A DNA stretch of 64,000 nt, from NCBI RefSeq assembly GCF_000485595.1, contig NW_014577285.1:71495-135494 (forward strand). The letters are read 5' to 3'. Positions 39,607-46,711 of the stretch are shown one piece after another. Within the stretch, counting starts at the first letter, position 1. Each line of letters opens with the position of its first letter. A program made the position numbers and the translations under genes. This DNA is from Priapulus caudatus (taxonomy: Eukaryota; Priapulida; Priapulimorpha; Priapulimorphida; Priapulidae). Below the pieces are notes generated by a model. The model did not search any database and had not been told where the DNA came from. It worked only from the letters and a program-made list of their open reading frames with translations.

Positions 39607-41039
39607 GATTATCTTATTATTATTATATATATATTATAGTAGTATTAATATATATAATTATATATTAGAGCTAGAGAATGCATGATGAGCCGTGGAGAGA
39701 GCGAGAGAAAGCGAGAGAGATGGAAAACAGAGGACAAGTTGAAGATGAATCGTTCCATGATGGTGCATAATGACGCAAATTAAATGACACTTTAACATTA
39801 CAGCCTCCGCGTCTGTTAGATATGTTATGATTCTACATAATCCGAAGACGCTATGTCTATTATATTGACCCTGGTGGTGTTTAGTCAATTATGTGCATTG
39901 CCTGTGCACCCTTTTACCTGGAACTTTAATAAATAATAGCGGGGTCGAGTTCTTTTTCTTTAGGTGGCTTTTAAGAAACCGAATTCTTTTCATTAAACTT
40001 TTCACAGTTTCAAACTAACATTCACAGAAGCCCGATTGACATAGTACGTGTGGACGCGTAAAATATACTCCGTAACTATGCGTATTTGAGCATTAGCGAG
40101 GTCTTGTTCATTCGGCGGAGACTAGGAGCCGTATTAAAACCTTTCCATAGCCTCTCGCTGGAAGCAAGTGCGGTGCCAAACTCCACGACAGATGGCGCTC
40201 TCGCTCTCACGAGTATCCTGAGTGTACGATAGGGCACTGCATGCAGTTTGGTGCGGGGCTAACCCCCCCCCCCCCACTACTATTACGCGCCTGCGCACAT
40301 GTGTCCCGCGATTACGTTTCTGCACGTTGACGAAATCACGCGTGACCTTGTTTCGCGACAGCGATGGTTTAAAAATGTTTGCGCTTCCGAGCGGCAATTA
40401 GGCGCGTGGCTGGATCTATTTTATTATTTAATTTGTGTAAATCGCGAGGCATGTCCGCGGCACCGCCACACACGGCGAATGTCCGGTTTGCGCGCGGATT
40501 GATCTCATTTGTATGGCCAGAAGGCATCTGGGGATTAGAAACGTTAGACGGTGGCTAACCGCTAGGAATTTCTGGAAATTCTCACCATGAAACCGGAAAT
40601 TCTGCCGCCCTACTTTGGAAACGATTACACAAGAAAATAACGATGTGAACGGGACTAGGGGGAAACAGCATCACACCTACTATAGTCCGCCGTGTTAACC
40701 TTTCATCAACGCATTACCTGGTATGCATAATTAATTTATGGATATTGGAAAACCACGCATGTCTGTCGATAAATGAGCAAGCGATGTACTTGCATGAACA
40801 GGATCGACAGGGCGTAGGTAGTACGGTTACATAAATAATTAAGCTCAGCGTGCGTTTCACATGAAAATAGTAATATAAGCTCATCATTAACCAGTGCATA
40901 GTTTCAAGCCTTGGTCAGAGATATCGGCCGATGGCAAAATGTTTAGCATTTTTTAACAGAGGTAAAATTTCCAGAAGGGTGACATCAAGAATGTTGCATG
41001 CAGAACACATGTAACAATCACCTACCCTGCGTCTGCCAT
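2384..41039 (-). CDS. unc-22: Twitchin/projectin-type giant muscle protein, 5' part of gene (whole in-window span)
   Basis: Twitchins are sarcomeric scaffold proteins lying along thick filaments, built of Ig and FnIII modules with a C-terminal kinase. In molluscs, PKA phosphorylation of twitchin releases catch tension. I joined 32 minus-strand exons by splice borders and phase; they give one open frame of about 1,612 codons with no internal stop. Order: Met-Ala-Asp-Ala start, Ig1-Ig7, Lys/Glu-rich spring, charged linker exons, Ser/Arg linker, Ig8, linker, Ig9, half of Ig10. Ig modules show the I-set pattern (Cys, then Trp about 12 residues on, then DxGxYxC in the second half). The phrase [13 protein letters not shown] and the linker phrase MDFRSMLK are family-like. 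The gene continues past the left edge, so the FnIII and kinase parts are not seen. A titin or kettin relative is less likely because of the projectin/twitchin-like layout. Exon joins are inferred, not tested by RNA. Confidence 0.9.
2669..2837 (-). CDS. unc-22: Twitchin exon: Ig9, second half
   Basis: Acceptor CGCGCAG, donor GTACACTT. Codes [20 protein letters not shown] and [19 protein letters not shown], ending SVE plus one base. Confidence 0.9.
2947..3075. mobile_element. Foldback MITE-like element (129 bp)
   Basis: About 40-bp arms, running from GTTAAGCCCGCCGCACAC to GTGTGCGGTGGGCTTTAC, pair with few mismatches. The loop contains repeats of CTAGTGTGC. It lies in the intron between the two Ig9 exons. 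Confidence 0.7.
3485..3586 (-). CDS. unc-22: Twitchin exon: Ig9, first half (short)
   Basis: Acceptor CATTGCAG, donor GTAAGC; 102 nt, phase 0-0. Codes [19 protein letters not shown] then [13 protein letters not shown], and joins to VQWFKD in the next exon, which restores a normal Ig B-C region. Confidence 0.85.
5285..5364. repeat. Direct repeat, copy 1
   Basis: Begins gcgcatgcgcagtgcgtgtc and is about 85% identical to the copy at 5851. Identity unknown. Confidence 0.75.
5431..5488. repeat. (GT)n microsatellite
   Basis: An almost perfect GT run of 58 bp. Confidence 0.95.
5851..5931. repeat. Direct repeat, copy 2
   Basis: Same orientation as copy 1, 566 bp away. The pair could bound a small element or be a local duplication. 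Confidence 0.75.
7880..7934. repeat. (TA)n then (GT)n microsatellite
   Basis: TA run interrupted by TT, followed by a GT run. Confidence 0.95.
8554..8741 (-). CDS. unc-22: Twitchin exon: Ig8-Ig9 linker with RRPS site
   Basis: Acceptor GCATCAG, donor GTACGTG. Residues about 1413-1475: [18 protein letters not shown], then [18 protein letters not shown]. The MDFRSMLK phrase follows an Ig domain in twitchins. RRPS (8617-8628) is a full PKA consensus. Ends at phase 0. Confidence 0.88.
9068..9190 (-). CDS. unc-22: Twitchin exon: Ig8, last part
   Basis: Acceptor GTTTGCAG, donor GTAAGTT. Codes [20 protein letters not shown] and [18 protein letters not shown], the D-G strands. The F-strand Cys is also missing (YYMVKL), so Ig8 has no disulfide pair. 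Confidence 0.9.
9323..9436 (-). CDS. unc-22: Twitchin exon: Ig8, middle part
   Basis: Acceptor TTCCGCAG, donor GTAAGGT. Codes [20 protein letters not shown] then [18 protein letters not shown]. The B-strand Cys is absent; the core Trp is kept. Confidence 0.9.
9721..9990 (-). CDS. unc-22: Twitchin exon: PKA-site linker and start of Ig8
   Basis: Acceptor CGTCTCAG, donor GTACGTG. Residues about 1244-1333. The first half is Ser/Arg-rich with four dibasic-x-Ser motifs in about 32 residues: RKDS, RRAS (9914-9925), RRRSS (9890-9904) and RKKS. The second half ends [16 protein letters not shown], the A strand of Ig8. Mytilus twitchin is regulated by PKA at its D1 site, which lies between the seventh and eighth Ig domains; counting from the start codon proposed here, this linker is in the same position. 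Phosphorylation itself is inferred. Confidence 0.9.
10404..10518 (-). CDS. unc-22: Twitchin exon: Lys/Gly-rich basic linker
   Basis: Acceptor TATACAAAG, donor GTACGTA. Residues about 1206-1243: [20 protein letters not shown] then [18 protein letters not shown]. Phase 0 in, 1 out. Confidence 0.8.
10519..12658 (-). other. Twitchin intron with simple repeats
   Basis: AT-rich; a TA run at 11143-11164 and a CT-rich block at 12071-12200. No exon-like segment with splice borders found. Confidence 0.5.
12071..12200. repeat. (CT)n microsatellite block
   Basis: Imperfect CT/TCTT repeat; read as GA on the transcribed strand. Confidence 0.95.
12659..12709 (-). CDS. unc-22: Twitchin exon: acidic linker (17 codons)
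   Basis: Acceptor GATTTCAG, donor GTAAGTT. Codes [17 protein letters not shown] in phase 0-0. Both splice sites are good matches. Confidence 0.75.
12710..15126 (-). other. Twitchin intron, no exon recognised
   Basis: AT-rich. A small inverted repeat near 13.90-13.95 kb (AAACCTCGC / GCGAGGTTT) is the only structure noted. Confidence 0.45.
15127..15285 (-). CDS. unc-22: Probable twitchin exon: acidic/His linker
   Basis: 159 nt, phase 0-0, donor GTAGACG. Codes [19 protein letters not shown] and ends [12 protein letters not shown]. The acceptor is uncertain (CTAAAG at 15286, or AAG six bases upstream giving LKRATT) and its pyrimidine tract is weak. The frame stays open through the exon and fits its neighbours. 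Confidence 0.55.
16432..16490 (-). CDS. unc-22: Twitchin exon: linker [11 protein letters not shown]
   Basis: Acceptor GCTGCAG, donor GTACTGT. The leading GC completes Gly, then [19 protein letters not shown]. Ends at phase 0. With the previous exon it forms a 153-nt symmetric pair. Confidence 0.75.
16715..16808 (-). CDS. unc-22: Twitchin exon: Lys/Pro-rich linker
   Basis: Acceptor CGTGTATAG, donor GTGAGTC. Residues about 1085-1115: [19 protein letters not shown] then [12 protein letters not shown]. Phase 0 in, phase 1 out; must be spliced together with the next exon to keep frame. Confidence 0.8.
17004..17131. repeat. (TA)n and (GA)n microsatellites
   Basis: TA run to about 17071, then GA run with interruptions. 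Confidence 0.95.
17700..17766. repeat. (CT)n microsatellite
   Basis: CT-rich run with CGCG interruptions. Confidence 0.9.
17921..18062. repeat. (TA)n/(GA)n microsatellites
   Basis: TA run followed by GA runs. Confidence 0.9.
18115..18310. repeat. (GT)n/(GTGC)n microsatellite
   Basis: About 195 bp; transcribed as (CA)n in the twitchin pre-mRNA, starting about 90 nt downstream of the 42-nt exon. Confidence 0.95.
18403..18444 (-). CDS. unc-22: Twitchin exon: short acidic linker (14 codons)
   Basis: Acceptor TTGTTAGAG, donor GTATGTC. Codes [14 protein letters not shown], phase 0-0; the alternative acceptor two bases upstream would hit a stop. A (CA)n-rich tract follows in the transcript about 90-290 nt downstream of the donor. 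Confidence 0.65.
19535..19621 (-). CDS. unc-22: Twitchin exon: acidic linker (29 codons)
   Basis: Acceptor GTCAAACAG, donor GTAATGG. Codes [18 protein letters not shown] and ends APSKVKK; phase 0-0. No folded domain. Confidence 0.75.
19622..23589 (-). other. Long intron region between spring exons
   Basis: 4 kb; contains the possible 30-nt micro-exon at 21239-21268 and a TA run at 22908-22949. I see nothing else with support. Confidence 0.45.
21239..21268 (-). CDS. unc-22: Possible twitchin micro-exon (10 codons)
   Basis: Acceptor CATTTTGCAG and donor GTACAG bound 30 nt in phase 0-0 coding [10 protein letters not shown]. Its acidic/Lys composition resembles the neighbouring linker exons. 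Without it the frame still joins, so it may be a cassette exon or a chance match. Confidence 0.45.
23590..23775 (-). CDS. unc-22: Twitchin exon 17: Lys-rich extension of the spring
   Basis: 186 nt, acceptor CGCATCAG, donor GTAGAAT. Residues 970-1031 open [13 protein letters not shown] and end [11 protein letters not shown]. Phase 0 on both sides, so skipping it would keep frame. Confidence 0.85.
24891..25549 (-). CDS. unc-22: Twitchin exon 16: Lys/Glu-rich PEVK-like spring
   Basis: Acceptor CATTGCAG, donor GTAGGGTG. 659 nt coding residues 750-969, almost entirely units such as [10 protein letters not shown] with Lys, Glu, Ala and some Val, opening [16 protein letters not shown] and closing [15 protein letters not shown]. 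Insect projectin has a PEVK-like extensible segment after its N-terminal Ig block, and this exon sits in the same place. The composition predicts a charged, extended or helical chain rather than a folded domain. Unit number probably varies between individuals because the DNA is near-repetitive. Phase enters with two bases and leaves at 0. Confidence 0.9.
25716..25843. repeat. Two tandem copies of a 64-bp unit
   Basis: Copies start at 25716 and 25780 with gaaattatgtattc and differ at only a few positions. They lie in the intron between the Ig7 exon and the Lys/Glu-rich exon. Confidence 0.8.
25973..26139 (-). CDS. unc-22: Twitchin exon 15: Ig7, second half
   Basis: Acceptor CCTCGCAG, donor GTGTGTTT. 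Residues 694-749: [31 protein letters not shown] and KASLNVEG. Confidence 0.9.
26356..26527 (-). CDS. unc-22: Twitchin exon 14: acidic linker and Ig7, first half
   Basis: Acceptor GTTATAG, donor GTAAGTG. Residues 637-693: acidic linker [15 protein letters not shown], then [18 protein letters not shown] and VNWYK (core Trp). No core Cys (VAFMANF). Ends with two bases. Confidence 0.9.
26581..27016. mobile_element. MITE-like element with 18-bp terminal inverted repeats, in a twitchin intron
   Basis: The left end TACCTTTGACACACCGAA and the reverse complement of the right end TACCGCTGACACACCGAA match at 16 of 18 positions. The flanks are AAATTAA on the left and TAATTAA on the right, a possible target duplication with one mismatch. 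The motif TTGACACACCG recurs twice inside (about 26691 and 26824), and AATGCGCATT palindromes are repeated near both ends. There is no coding capacity in its 436 bp, so it is non-autonomous. Confidence 0.75.
27158..27273 (-). CDS. unc-22: Twitchin exon 13: Ig6, second half
   Basis: Acceptor CTTGCAG, donor GTAAGAA. Residues 598-636: [30 protein letters not shown] and closing AVTVNVS. Confidence 0.92.
27330..27386. repeat. (TATATG)-type TA microsatellite
   Basis: Alternating TATATG/TATATA run. Confidence 0.85.
27444..27636. repeat. (GT)n microsatellite next to a splice donor
   Basis: Ends about 12 bp from the donor of exon 12, so the pre-mRNA reads (CA)n just after the 5' splice site. Confidence 0.95.
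27648..27848 (-). CDS. unc-22: Twitchin exon 12: Ig6, first half
   Basis: Acceptor CTCACAG, donor GTAAGCT. Residues 531-597: [20 protein letters not shown], then IIIECEI (core Cys) and DIQWFQD (core Trp), ending PGDDEIR. The phrase PPEFGDARI is typical of twitchin-family Ig domains. The transcript runs into a long (CA)n tract within about 20-200 nt after the donor. Confidence 0.92.
28198..28289 (-). CDS. unc-22: Twitchin exon 11: Ig5, second half
   Basis: 92 nt, acceptor TTTATAG, donor GTGAGTG. Residues 501-530 contain [18 protein letters not shown] and NINLNFEG. It is one base longer than the three preceding second-half exons, which shifts the intron phase from 1 to 2 and marks the end of the repeated two-exon array. 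Confidence 0.9.
28529..28597. repeat. Two tandem copies of a 34-bp unit
   Basis: Copies begin cggcgtggtac at 28529 and 28563 and end gatactcgacgta. Confidence 0.8.
28755..28981 (-). CDS. unc-22: Twitchin exon 10: Ig5, first half
   Basis: Acceptor TCTCTAG. The donor is GTACGTG (exon ends at 28755) or, three bases earlier in the transcript, GTAGTAC (exon ends at 28758); both keep phase 0. Residues 425-500: [36 protein letters not shown] with core Cys and Trp, ending IIQLEIV. Confidence 0.9.
29190..29280 (-). CDS. unc-22: Twitchin exon 9: Ig4, second half
   Basis: 91 nt, acceptor TCAATAG, donor GTACATG. Residues 395-424 contain [20 protein letters not shown]. The F-strand Cys is present although its B-strand partner in exon 8 is missing. 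Confidence 0.92.
29703..29926 (-). CDS. unc-22: Twitchin exon 8: Ig4, first half
   Basis: Acceptor GAACACAG, donor GTAAGTA. Residues 320-394: linker [13 protein letters not shown] and [14 protein letters not shown]. The B-strand core Cys seen in Ig2 and Ig3 is Val here (VMEVRIL), while the core Trp is kept (VTWYHG). Ends IARLEIR at phase 0. Confidence 0.92.
30237..30327 (-). CDS. unc-22: Twitchin exon 7: Ig3, second half
   Basis: 91 nt, acceptor CTATCAAG, donor GTAATTC. Residues 290-319 contain [18 protein letters not shown] and close with NLTLNFE. Confidence 0.92.
30598..30830 (-). CDS. unc-22: Twitchin exon 6: Ig3, first half
   Basis: Acceptor TGTTTCAG, donor GTATGTAC. Residues 212-289: linker [15 protein letters not shown], then [16 protein letters not shown] and FVWLQNG with core Cys and Trp; ends YTIQMEIR at phase 0. 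Confidence 0.92.
31016..31106 (-). CDS. unc-22: Twitchin exon 5: Ig2, second half
   Basis: 91 nt, acceptor TATGTAG, donor GTACGTC. Residues 182-211 contain [13 protein letters not shown] and [12 protein letters not shown], the F and G strands with the second core Cys. Confidence 0.92.
31427..31656 (-). CDS. unc-22: Twitchin exon 4: acidic linker and Ig2, first half
   Basis: Acceptor GTTTCAG, donor GTAAGC. Residues 105-181: an acidic stretch [11 protein letters not shown] followed by [17 protein letters not shown] (core Cys) and IAWMRG (core Trp). Ends phase 0 after LVTLVIT. First of a run of Ig domains sharing the same two-exon layout. Confidence 0.92.
32330..32442. repeat. GTGC-rich microsatellite
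   Basis: Imperfect (GTGC)n/(GT)n. Confidence 0.8.
33056..33181. repeat. (AAT)n / (ATT)n trinucleotide repeat
   Basis: AAT units switch to ATT at about 33125, giving a self-complementary tract. Confidence 0.9.
35575..35918. mobile_element. MITE-like element with 45-bp inverted ends and a nested terminal hairpin
   Basis: The left end GTGGACACACTACGCGATTT is repeated inverted at the right end (AAATCGCCTAGTGTGTCCAC). The right end is itself an almost perfect 87-bp hairpin (35831-35917) containing GCCGGCCGGC. No coding capacity. It ends 41 bp from the donor of twitchin exon 3. Confidence 0.75.
35960..36120 (-). CDS. unc-22: Twitchin exon 3: Ig1, second half
   Basis: Acceptor TTTTCAG, donor GTAAGTG. 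Residues 51-104 give the later strands of Ig1, starting SDGGRYHI and containing [13 protein letters not shown] and the closing [11 protein letters not shown]. The second core Cys is replaced (YRVS). A MITE-like inverted-repeat element ends only 41 bp downstream of the donor. Confidence 0.9.
36316..36453 (-). CDS. unc-22: Twitchin exon 2: Ig1, first half
   Basis: Bounded by acceptor TTTGCAG and donor GTAAGAG. It codes residues 5-51: a linker DGIAPQF, then strands A-C of an I-set Ig with MFSCRV (core Cys) and TISWFH (core Trp). Starts with one base finishing the previous codon and ends with two bases. Confidence 0.9.
37566..37620. repeat. (GT)n microsatellite
   Basis: GT run in intron 1. Confidence 0.9.
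38033..38125 (-). repeat. Possible tRNA-derived SINE fragment
   Basis: The minus strand has an A-box-like CGCTCAGTTGATGG (around 38101-38114) and a B-box GGTTCAAATC (38037-38046) about 80 nt apart, the spacing of a tRNA promoter. The acceptor and T stems do not pair well, so it is not an intact tRNA gene. Confidence 0.35.
39548..39665. repeat. (TA)n-rich tract
   Basis: Imperfect TA/ATT run. Confidence 0.9.
41026..41039 (-). CDS. unc-22: Twitchin coding exon 1 (start codon, 14 nt coding)
   Basis: The minus strand reads ATGGCAGACGCAGG then donor GTAGGTGAT. It codes Met-Ala-Asp-Ala and leaves two bases that the first G of the next exon completes to Gly, so the protein begins [16 protein letters not shown]. 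The start has G at -3 and G at +4, and an in-frame TAA lies nine bases upstream (TAACCAGCAATG), so the frame cannot extend further. The upstream part of the exon is 5' UTR. The exon is too short for ORF finders; phase and context make it convincing, but it lacks RNA proof. Confidence 0.65.
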
Positions 41040-41512
41040 TGCTGGTTAGATCACTATGCACACATCCAACGCCACGCCGGAAGACCAGGCTCTATTACCG
41101 GGGGAAGCTGTCGCCTCACCCCAACGTGCAATCCTCGGCTACTGCAAGAATGAATGCCACCAGGCTAGCTCTCAGCCACTGCTCGACACCACACGATGGA
41201 TGTATTCCGGTCTTGACAGCTCAATAACACAACGCCCGCCTACACTCCTGTGCACGCGAGAGATGTAGAAAGAGAAAGAGAGAGAGAGAGATAGAAAGTG
41301 TGCGTATAAATCCTAAATAATCGTAACTTGTAGTCTTCACACACTGAGGACACAAGCAGCCTAGTTATATCCAAGTGTGACGGAGGTTGGAATCCGGCTC
41401 GTTCAACCTCACTTTGACTCCATGGCGCACTGAGGCTCTCCCGGAGCAGACCGCTTAGCTTTCAGCCTTGCAGTGACTGCCGCTTCCTATATGCTCGGCT
41501 GCGTGCTCACAG

Positions 41513-41518
41513 CAGTGA
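41513..41518 (-). promoter_or_regulatory. Candidate initiator / transcription start
   Basis: Minus-strand TCACTG resembles the invertebrate initiator (TCAKTY-like). The putative +1 A is at about 41516. Support comes only from its spacing to the TATA motif. Confidence 0.35.
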
Positions 41519-41541
41519 ACAGCAGAAACGTACTCGTGAAA

Positions 41542-41548
41542 CTTTATA
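41542..41548 (-). promoter_or_regulatory. Candidate TATA box of the twitchin gene
   Basis: The minus strand reads TATAAAG. An initiator-like TTCACTG follows with its A about 32 nt downstream, which is the usual TATA-to-start distance. The coding ATG is a further 477 nt downstream. If correct, the 5' UTR is about 480 nt unless spliced. Confidence 0.45.
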
Positions 41549-41571
41549 GGCTACATCGTCTCCCAGCAAGG

Positions 41572-41581
41572 CTATAATTAG
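41572..41581. promoter_or_regulatory. MEF2-like site upstream of the twitchin TATA box
   Basis: CTATAATTAG matches the MEF2 consensus YTA(W)4TAR exactly and reads as a site on either strand. It lies about 24 bp upstream, in the minus-strand sense, of the TATAAAG motif. MEF2 drives many muscle structural genes, so the position fits a muscle promoter. A 10-bp match can occur by chance; functional use is inferred. Confidence 0.5.
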
Positions 41582-44500
41582 CAGAGCGCCCGTGCTATTT
41601 GTGGCGCCCGCTCTTCAACGACTGCAGCATCCGTCTGCCTCTCTTACTCGCCGGTCCTGATGCGGGCAAATCGTTACCTTCAAAACTGTATTTTATTTAC
41701 CATTAGTAAGATCAAAATGTGATTCTACGATTTTGGGGCCGAGACAAAAAATAAAACCTTGTGGGTGTGTGTGCTTCTAACGTTCATTGTCAGAGGGCAC
41801 GACAATTCCACTAGTTTCCACGAGCGGAAATATTCCGGTGGCTTTAATTAAATACACGCCGTTGACAAGCAAGCGACGATTAGTGGCATGGTTGTCTCAA
41901 ATTCTTAACCTAATTACCGAGTTGTCAGCGAAGCAAGAAAATAAAACGTGGGATACGTGTGTGGATTTTACACGTACGTGGGCTTTCGAAGCATGTACGG
42001 ACGTGAAATTTAAAATCAAGTGAGCGCGACTGGCACAACAAAGTTTAAGTACAGAACCAAATTTAGGTCTACTGTGAATAGTTGATTGGTGCGTGGCAAC
42101 TGGCAGTATATTCGTATATATTTCCGATACGTCAGTCCGTGACGTTTGTACACTTTCATCGCGCAAACACATTCCATAGCGCACGACTATTCGTAGATGC
42201 GCGGCTTTTTGTTTCACGCTTTCTCTATGGGATGCAAAGTGGGTCTGTGTGCAACTGTTAGTTGAAACCATCTTTTCTAACTTGATCCCATCAATCGCCA
42301 CAACGATTTGTGTGATCTACTCGAGTCGTGCATTCTATTTAGAAGATAGTAAATGTAAATCGAAAAAAAAAACCGGAAACTAGGCGGTTGAAAATACAGC
42401 CCGGATTTCTAAAGATGAAAATATTTGTCGTGAAAAATAATTTTATAATGGCACCAGGTGTGCTGTCTTTGAGAATTGTCTGAGACAGCTGATTGAACGT
42501 GGCAGCAGCTGAGGAGCGAGTGACTGCGCCAATTTCCCACCGTGTTTACCCCTTAAAATATATAACACACATACATAACTAATTTATTTGGATCCGCGGC
42601 GTTGGAATTGGGCTGGCGAAGAGCACCTGCAACTTCCGCGTGTTCTAATAGAGAGGCCGAGAAATTTCATGGATGACAGTAAGCGCACCGTTGTAAACAA
42701 TTAATGACAGCGGTAATGACATCATACACATCATCGTTTCCGAATAGCCCATTTTCGTGAATGTGCAACGGTTGAAAATATTATCTTAGGAATTATAGCA
42801 TTATATGTTTCTCGTCTGCTGTAGGGGGGGCCTACAATAGTTTATTTTCTCGTACAGTATGGTGCGTCATTATCTCACTAGGCCAACGTCTACAGAATAT
42901 AAAATATTCGGATTTTTGTTAATGGACCAGATAAAGTCGTTACAGTAGAAGCACACGGACGGACAAGATTTTCTTTATAACAACAATGTGGCGAAAATTT
43001 ATAGCTGAAATTCAATAAAGCAATTGTTGTTGAGCATATGGAATGATCTTTGCTTAGTGTTTTTTTACCCTGCAAAAACGCGATGCTACATGACCTTTAC
43101 AACATTGATGGTATTCGCGTAGGCGTTAGGGGTGGGGTGCAGAATTAAGTTAAGTATGACCTTGTTTTCTCTCGCTTCTTTGGGTTTAAAGTATTGTTAA
43201 AGATATTGTGCACCATCTTTCTCTACCCCCTCCCCCCAAGACATGATAAGGAAAATATGTAATTAGGTTTCAAAAGCAGTTTAATTTGTATATAACTTCT
43301 ATTCGCATGATTTTTGATAATATATACGTATATGTAATTTATAAATAATATATACTGCTATACGATATAATTTTAATACTATTTAAATGAAAACAGTAAT
43401 CAAATTAATTTGTATTTCACCGTCAATAAACCTTAACCAGAAAGTTCGTTTGTGGCACATGCACTCATTTGTTCATTAAAACGGTTGTTTCACAATTAGT
43501 TTTCCGACAGATCTTAATATTTGAATAGAGCATCGGCGTGGGGGGAGAAAATTAAATAATCAAAAGTACTTTTACTGTGTCAACTGTGTTTTGTTTAGCC
43601 TGCATTTACTCTTGCCAATTTGTCAAACAAAATTATTTCAAACTAATTACGAAAACCAAAGATATTCGTTTTCTCGAGCGTGTGTTGCATAGTGACAAAC
43701 ATTAGCGTAATATTTATGTAGTTTATCATTTAACATAGAGCGAATATGCATGAATATTATTAAAATATGCCTGCAAAATGTGATTTATGATGTAAGATTT
43801 TTTGGGTTGCAAAACGATACGTTTAATCGTACGTAATTAAGAGGAAATATAGGATCACTGCTGTAAGATGCGTGGGATGTTCGGGATTATGTTAATGATT
43901 ACCAGCATTTATTATTATGCTAAGGGTCAATCGGCCACGTTTGACGCACTATATTTTCTCCCCTGCTCCGCCCATGTATAGTGATTCTTTTTTGAAATTA
44001 ATAGTCATTAACTTAAAACGAGTGCACCCTGCGTGCTCAGAGGTGCGCGGGAGCACTGAGGGACAAGCAAGTGTGTAGGCAAGGCAGAGCGTACTGATCG
44101 TTTTTATGAGCAGTGTTATACAAATATTTCCATAAACTTCATCTTAAAATAAACCGCCTGTTATTTCCAATAATATCTGTCCCTCGATCCAGATGCTACA
44201 TTTTGTTAGCTAGCTACACATGACAGCAGCAGATTTGCGCACGTGCTACTACGGCTATGCCTAAATGTTAAAAACTACGTCTCGAATGTTGGTTACTTGC
44301 AATTCTATTTATACGTTCTTCTGCACTCTTGCAATCTAAGGCGAGGCTTTACGGGAAGCTGCGCAAGAACACGAGATAAATAATGCATTTTAAATTAATA
44401 TTATGCTTAAAATTGTAACACCGTAATTTCCATCATTTATTGTCGAGTGCTGGCTAGTCAACTGACCAGTTGATGACGTTGAAACTTATAGACTCAACAT

Positions 44501-46711
44501 GTAGATAACTTTGATCAATAATTATTCATAATGTACGTAGTTGTCTCTATTACGATTTACCACTTAGTGATGAAACGCCGACACTTTATACACTTAGTTT
44601 AATTGATATTTTGGCACCACAATGAGATTTTTCAACAAAATTCTTTTAAAATATTACTGATACACATTTACTGCGAGCTAGCAAATGAGATCTCGCTCCA
44701 TCTCCCCGCAGTGCACTAGAATCCAGTGACACACAGTTTACGATTCTCGGTTGTTAGTCACAAGTCGGCACAATGTGCTCTAAGTAAAAACAAATGAAAC
44801 CAACGGTGCCAATGTTACGCCGCAAACAGTTCCACTACTTGAGATGCATGGTTAGTCTTTGGCAGCGTGAAGTGGCTCGTGTATTATAAGACACAGGCCG
44901 CACATTCAACGGCAGTGTTAAAGTGACGTTTTTGCTTCCAGGAGGCTGCGCTGGTTAGTCAAGGGTGCATTACCATAGGAAATCTATAATTATCGTTAAA
45001 ATACCCAAGACAACAGGGTTGAAGGTACAGAACAGTACAATGTGCGGTAAGACCTCTTGCCTATATTTTATGCGGGAACAACAAATTGCGACATTATTAT
45101 TGAACCTTTATGTATTGTATTGTTGTAGAATTTTTTAGCAGAAAGATTGAGCCTCTAAGGAAAGATATACAACAAAACAACTTAGTAAGTGCCTAATAAA
45201 AATACGAATATATTATCTCTGAATTTAGGGCGCTTTCTTGTTGTTCTTTCATATTGTGGTATATACGTGATGAACTAGTTTAAAAAAATTGTATTGCAAA
45301 ACATTTTGAAAAACAATTTTGCTAGAAAGTTCGTGACCTGTAATTAAAAGAGATACATAATTAAACAGTTGCTTTCACCATTTACGGTGGAAGAGACACT
45401 ATGGACAATCATGACATTCGTGGTGGCAACCCGCTAAAGTCGACATGAAGACTAAATATGGACTCATCTAAAAAAAGAATCCAAAATTAGCTGAAGATGT
45501 GAAGAGATGGAATAGCTTATGGAGGTCTCGTGTGCCACTTAGCGATATGATGCACAAAAAAGAAAATTATTTTGCTATAGCTTTACTAAAGAATTAATAT
45601 GGTTAACTCTTTATGGTTTACACTCTGCGATATACTAGCCGTATGTTTATATATGCACAGCTTCCGTGTAAAAACCGTACATCAAATGATTTTTAATACT
45701 TGATTTGTTTTAAATGACTTCTATTTTACTGCGAACTGTGACCCTTAACACCTGTATTAAGACACTTAATGGTTACTAAATGTTTGCCAACTCTTGTTAT
45801 ACTATTAAAGCTTCGCTGTTATAACATAAAAAAATAGCACACAATTGTTGCTAACAATAATTAAAAGTAGCAAGCATAAGATGAGAGTTTAAAAAGTTAA
45901 ATGCGAGCCAATGATGCGTCATGCCGAGTAAAAAACTAAATAAATTTTAGTTAGTACAGAAAATAACGCCAAGCGAAACTTCAAAATCCCAATTTGTTTG
46001 GGTAAGGATATTCCCCGACACATGATACGATGATGAGATAGCTAGAATACATAATCTGTACATGATTACAATGATGATGTACTATATATTTCTGCGTTCT
46101 CTATACGCGTGCACAAAAATAGTTGTCACAATCACCATGTCGACTAATACACACGACTCACGTGGCCGCAGAATTATTTGCGTGGGCTATATATTGAAAT
46201 TGCTAGTTGCAGTCGGTGGTTTGTATCACTCGGGCGATACGGCATTATATAACAATCAGGTTTAGCTAGTCACTTCCTAGTATCGTCTCAAGGGGTCGTT
46301 TACGTTCGGGCGGGCACTCGCCAAATCTTTGTTCTCAGTGTTATAACTTAGACATCGTCCTCGTACGCGGCCTGATGATATCGCCGTCTTTTGTCCCAGC
46401 ATCTAATGAACGGACAAATAATGAACGGCTACCCTCATGTGTTATGTGTACCGAAAAGACGCTGTAAAAATAAACAGTAATATGTGATTTCTATTTATGA
46501 CCGAGACTATTAAATCCGTTCCACAAATATATTTATATCTCTTGACGAGCTGGGATAAAATAACGTTGGCATTCTCGGCGCCAGCTTCTGTTTTCTTTTT
46601 AAACGGACTAACAGGTGTTGTATGTGTAAGGTAACAATTACGCCCGCATAATGTTGCCATCTAGTACTAGTGCACTGGTTGGTTTGTGCTAACAAATCAT
46701 GCTCGCAATGA

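Larger units (their letters stand above)
36454..41025 (-). other. Twitchin intron 1
   Basis: This 4.6 kb intron separates the start codon from the first Ig exon. It holds GT-rich tracts around 37.43-37.62 kb, a possible tRNA-derived SINE fragment near 38.04-38.12 kb, and TA tracts at 39.55-39.66 kb. I see no convincing extra exon. Large first introns in muscle genes often carry enhancers, but I can point to none here. Confidence 0.55.
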
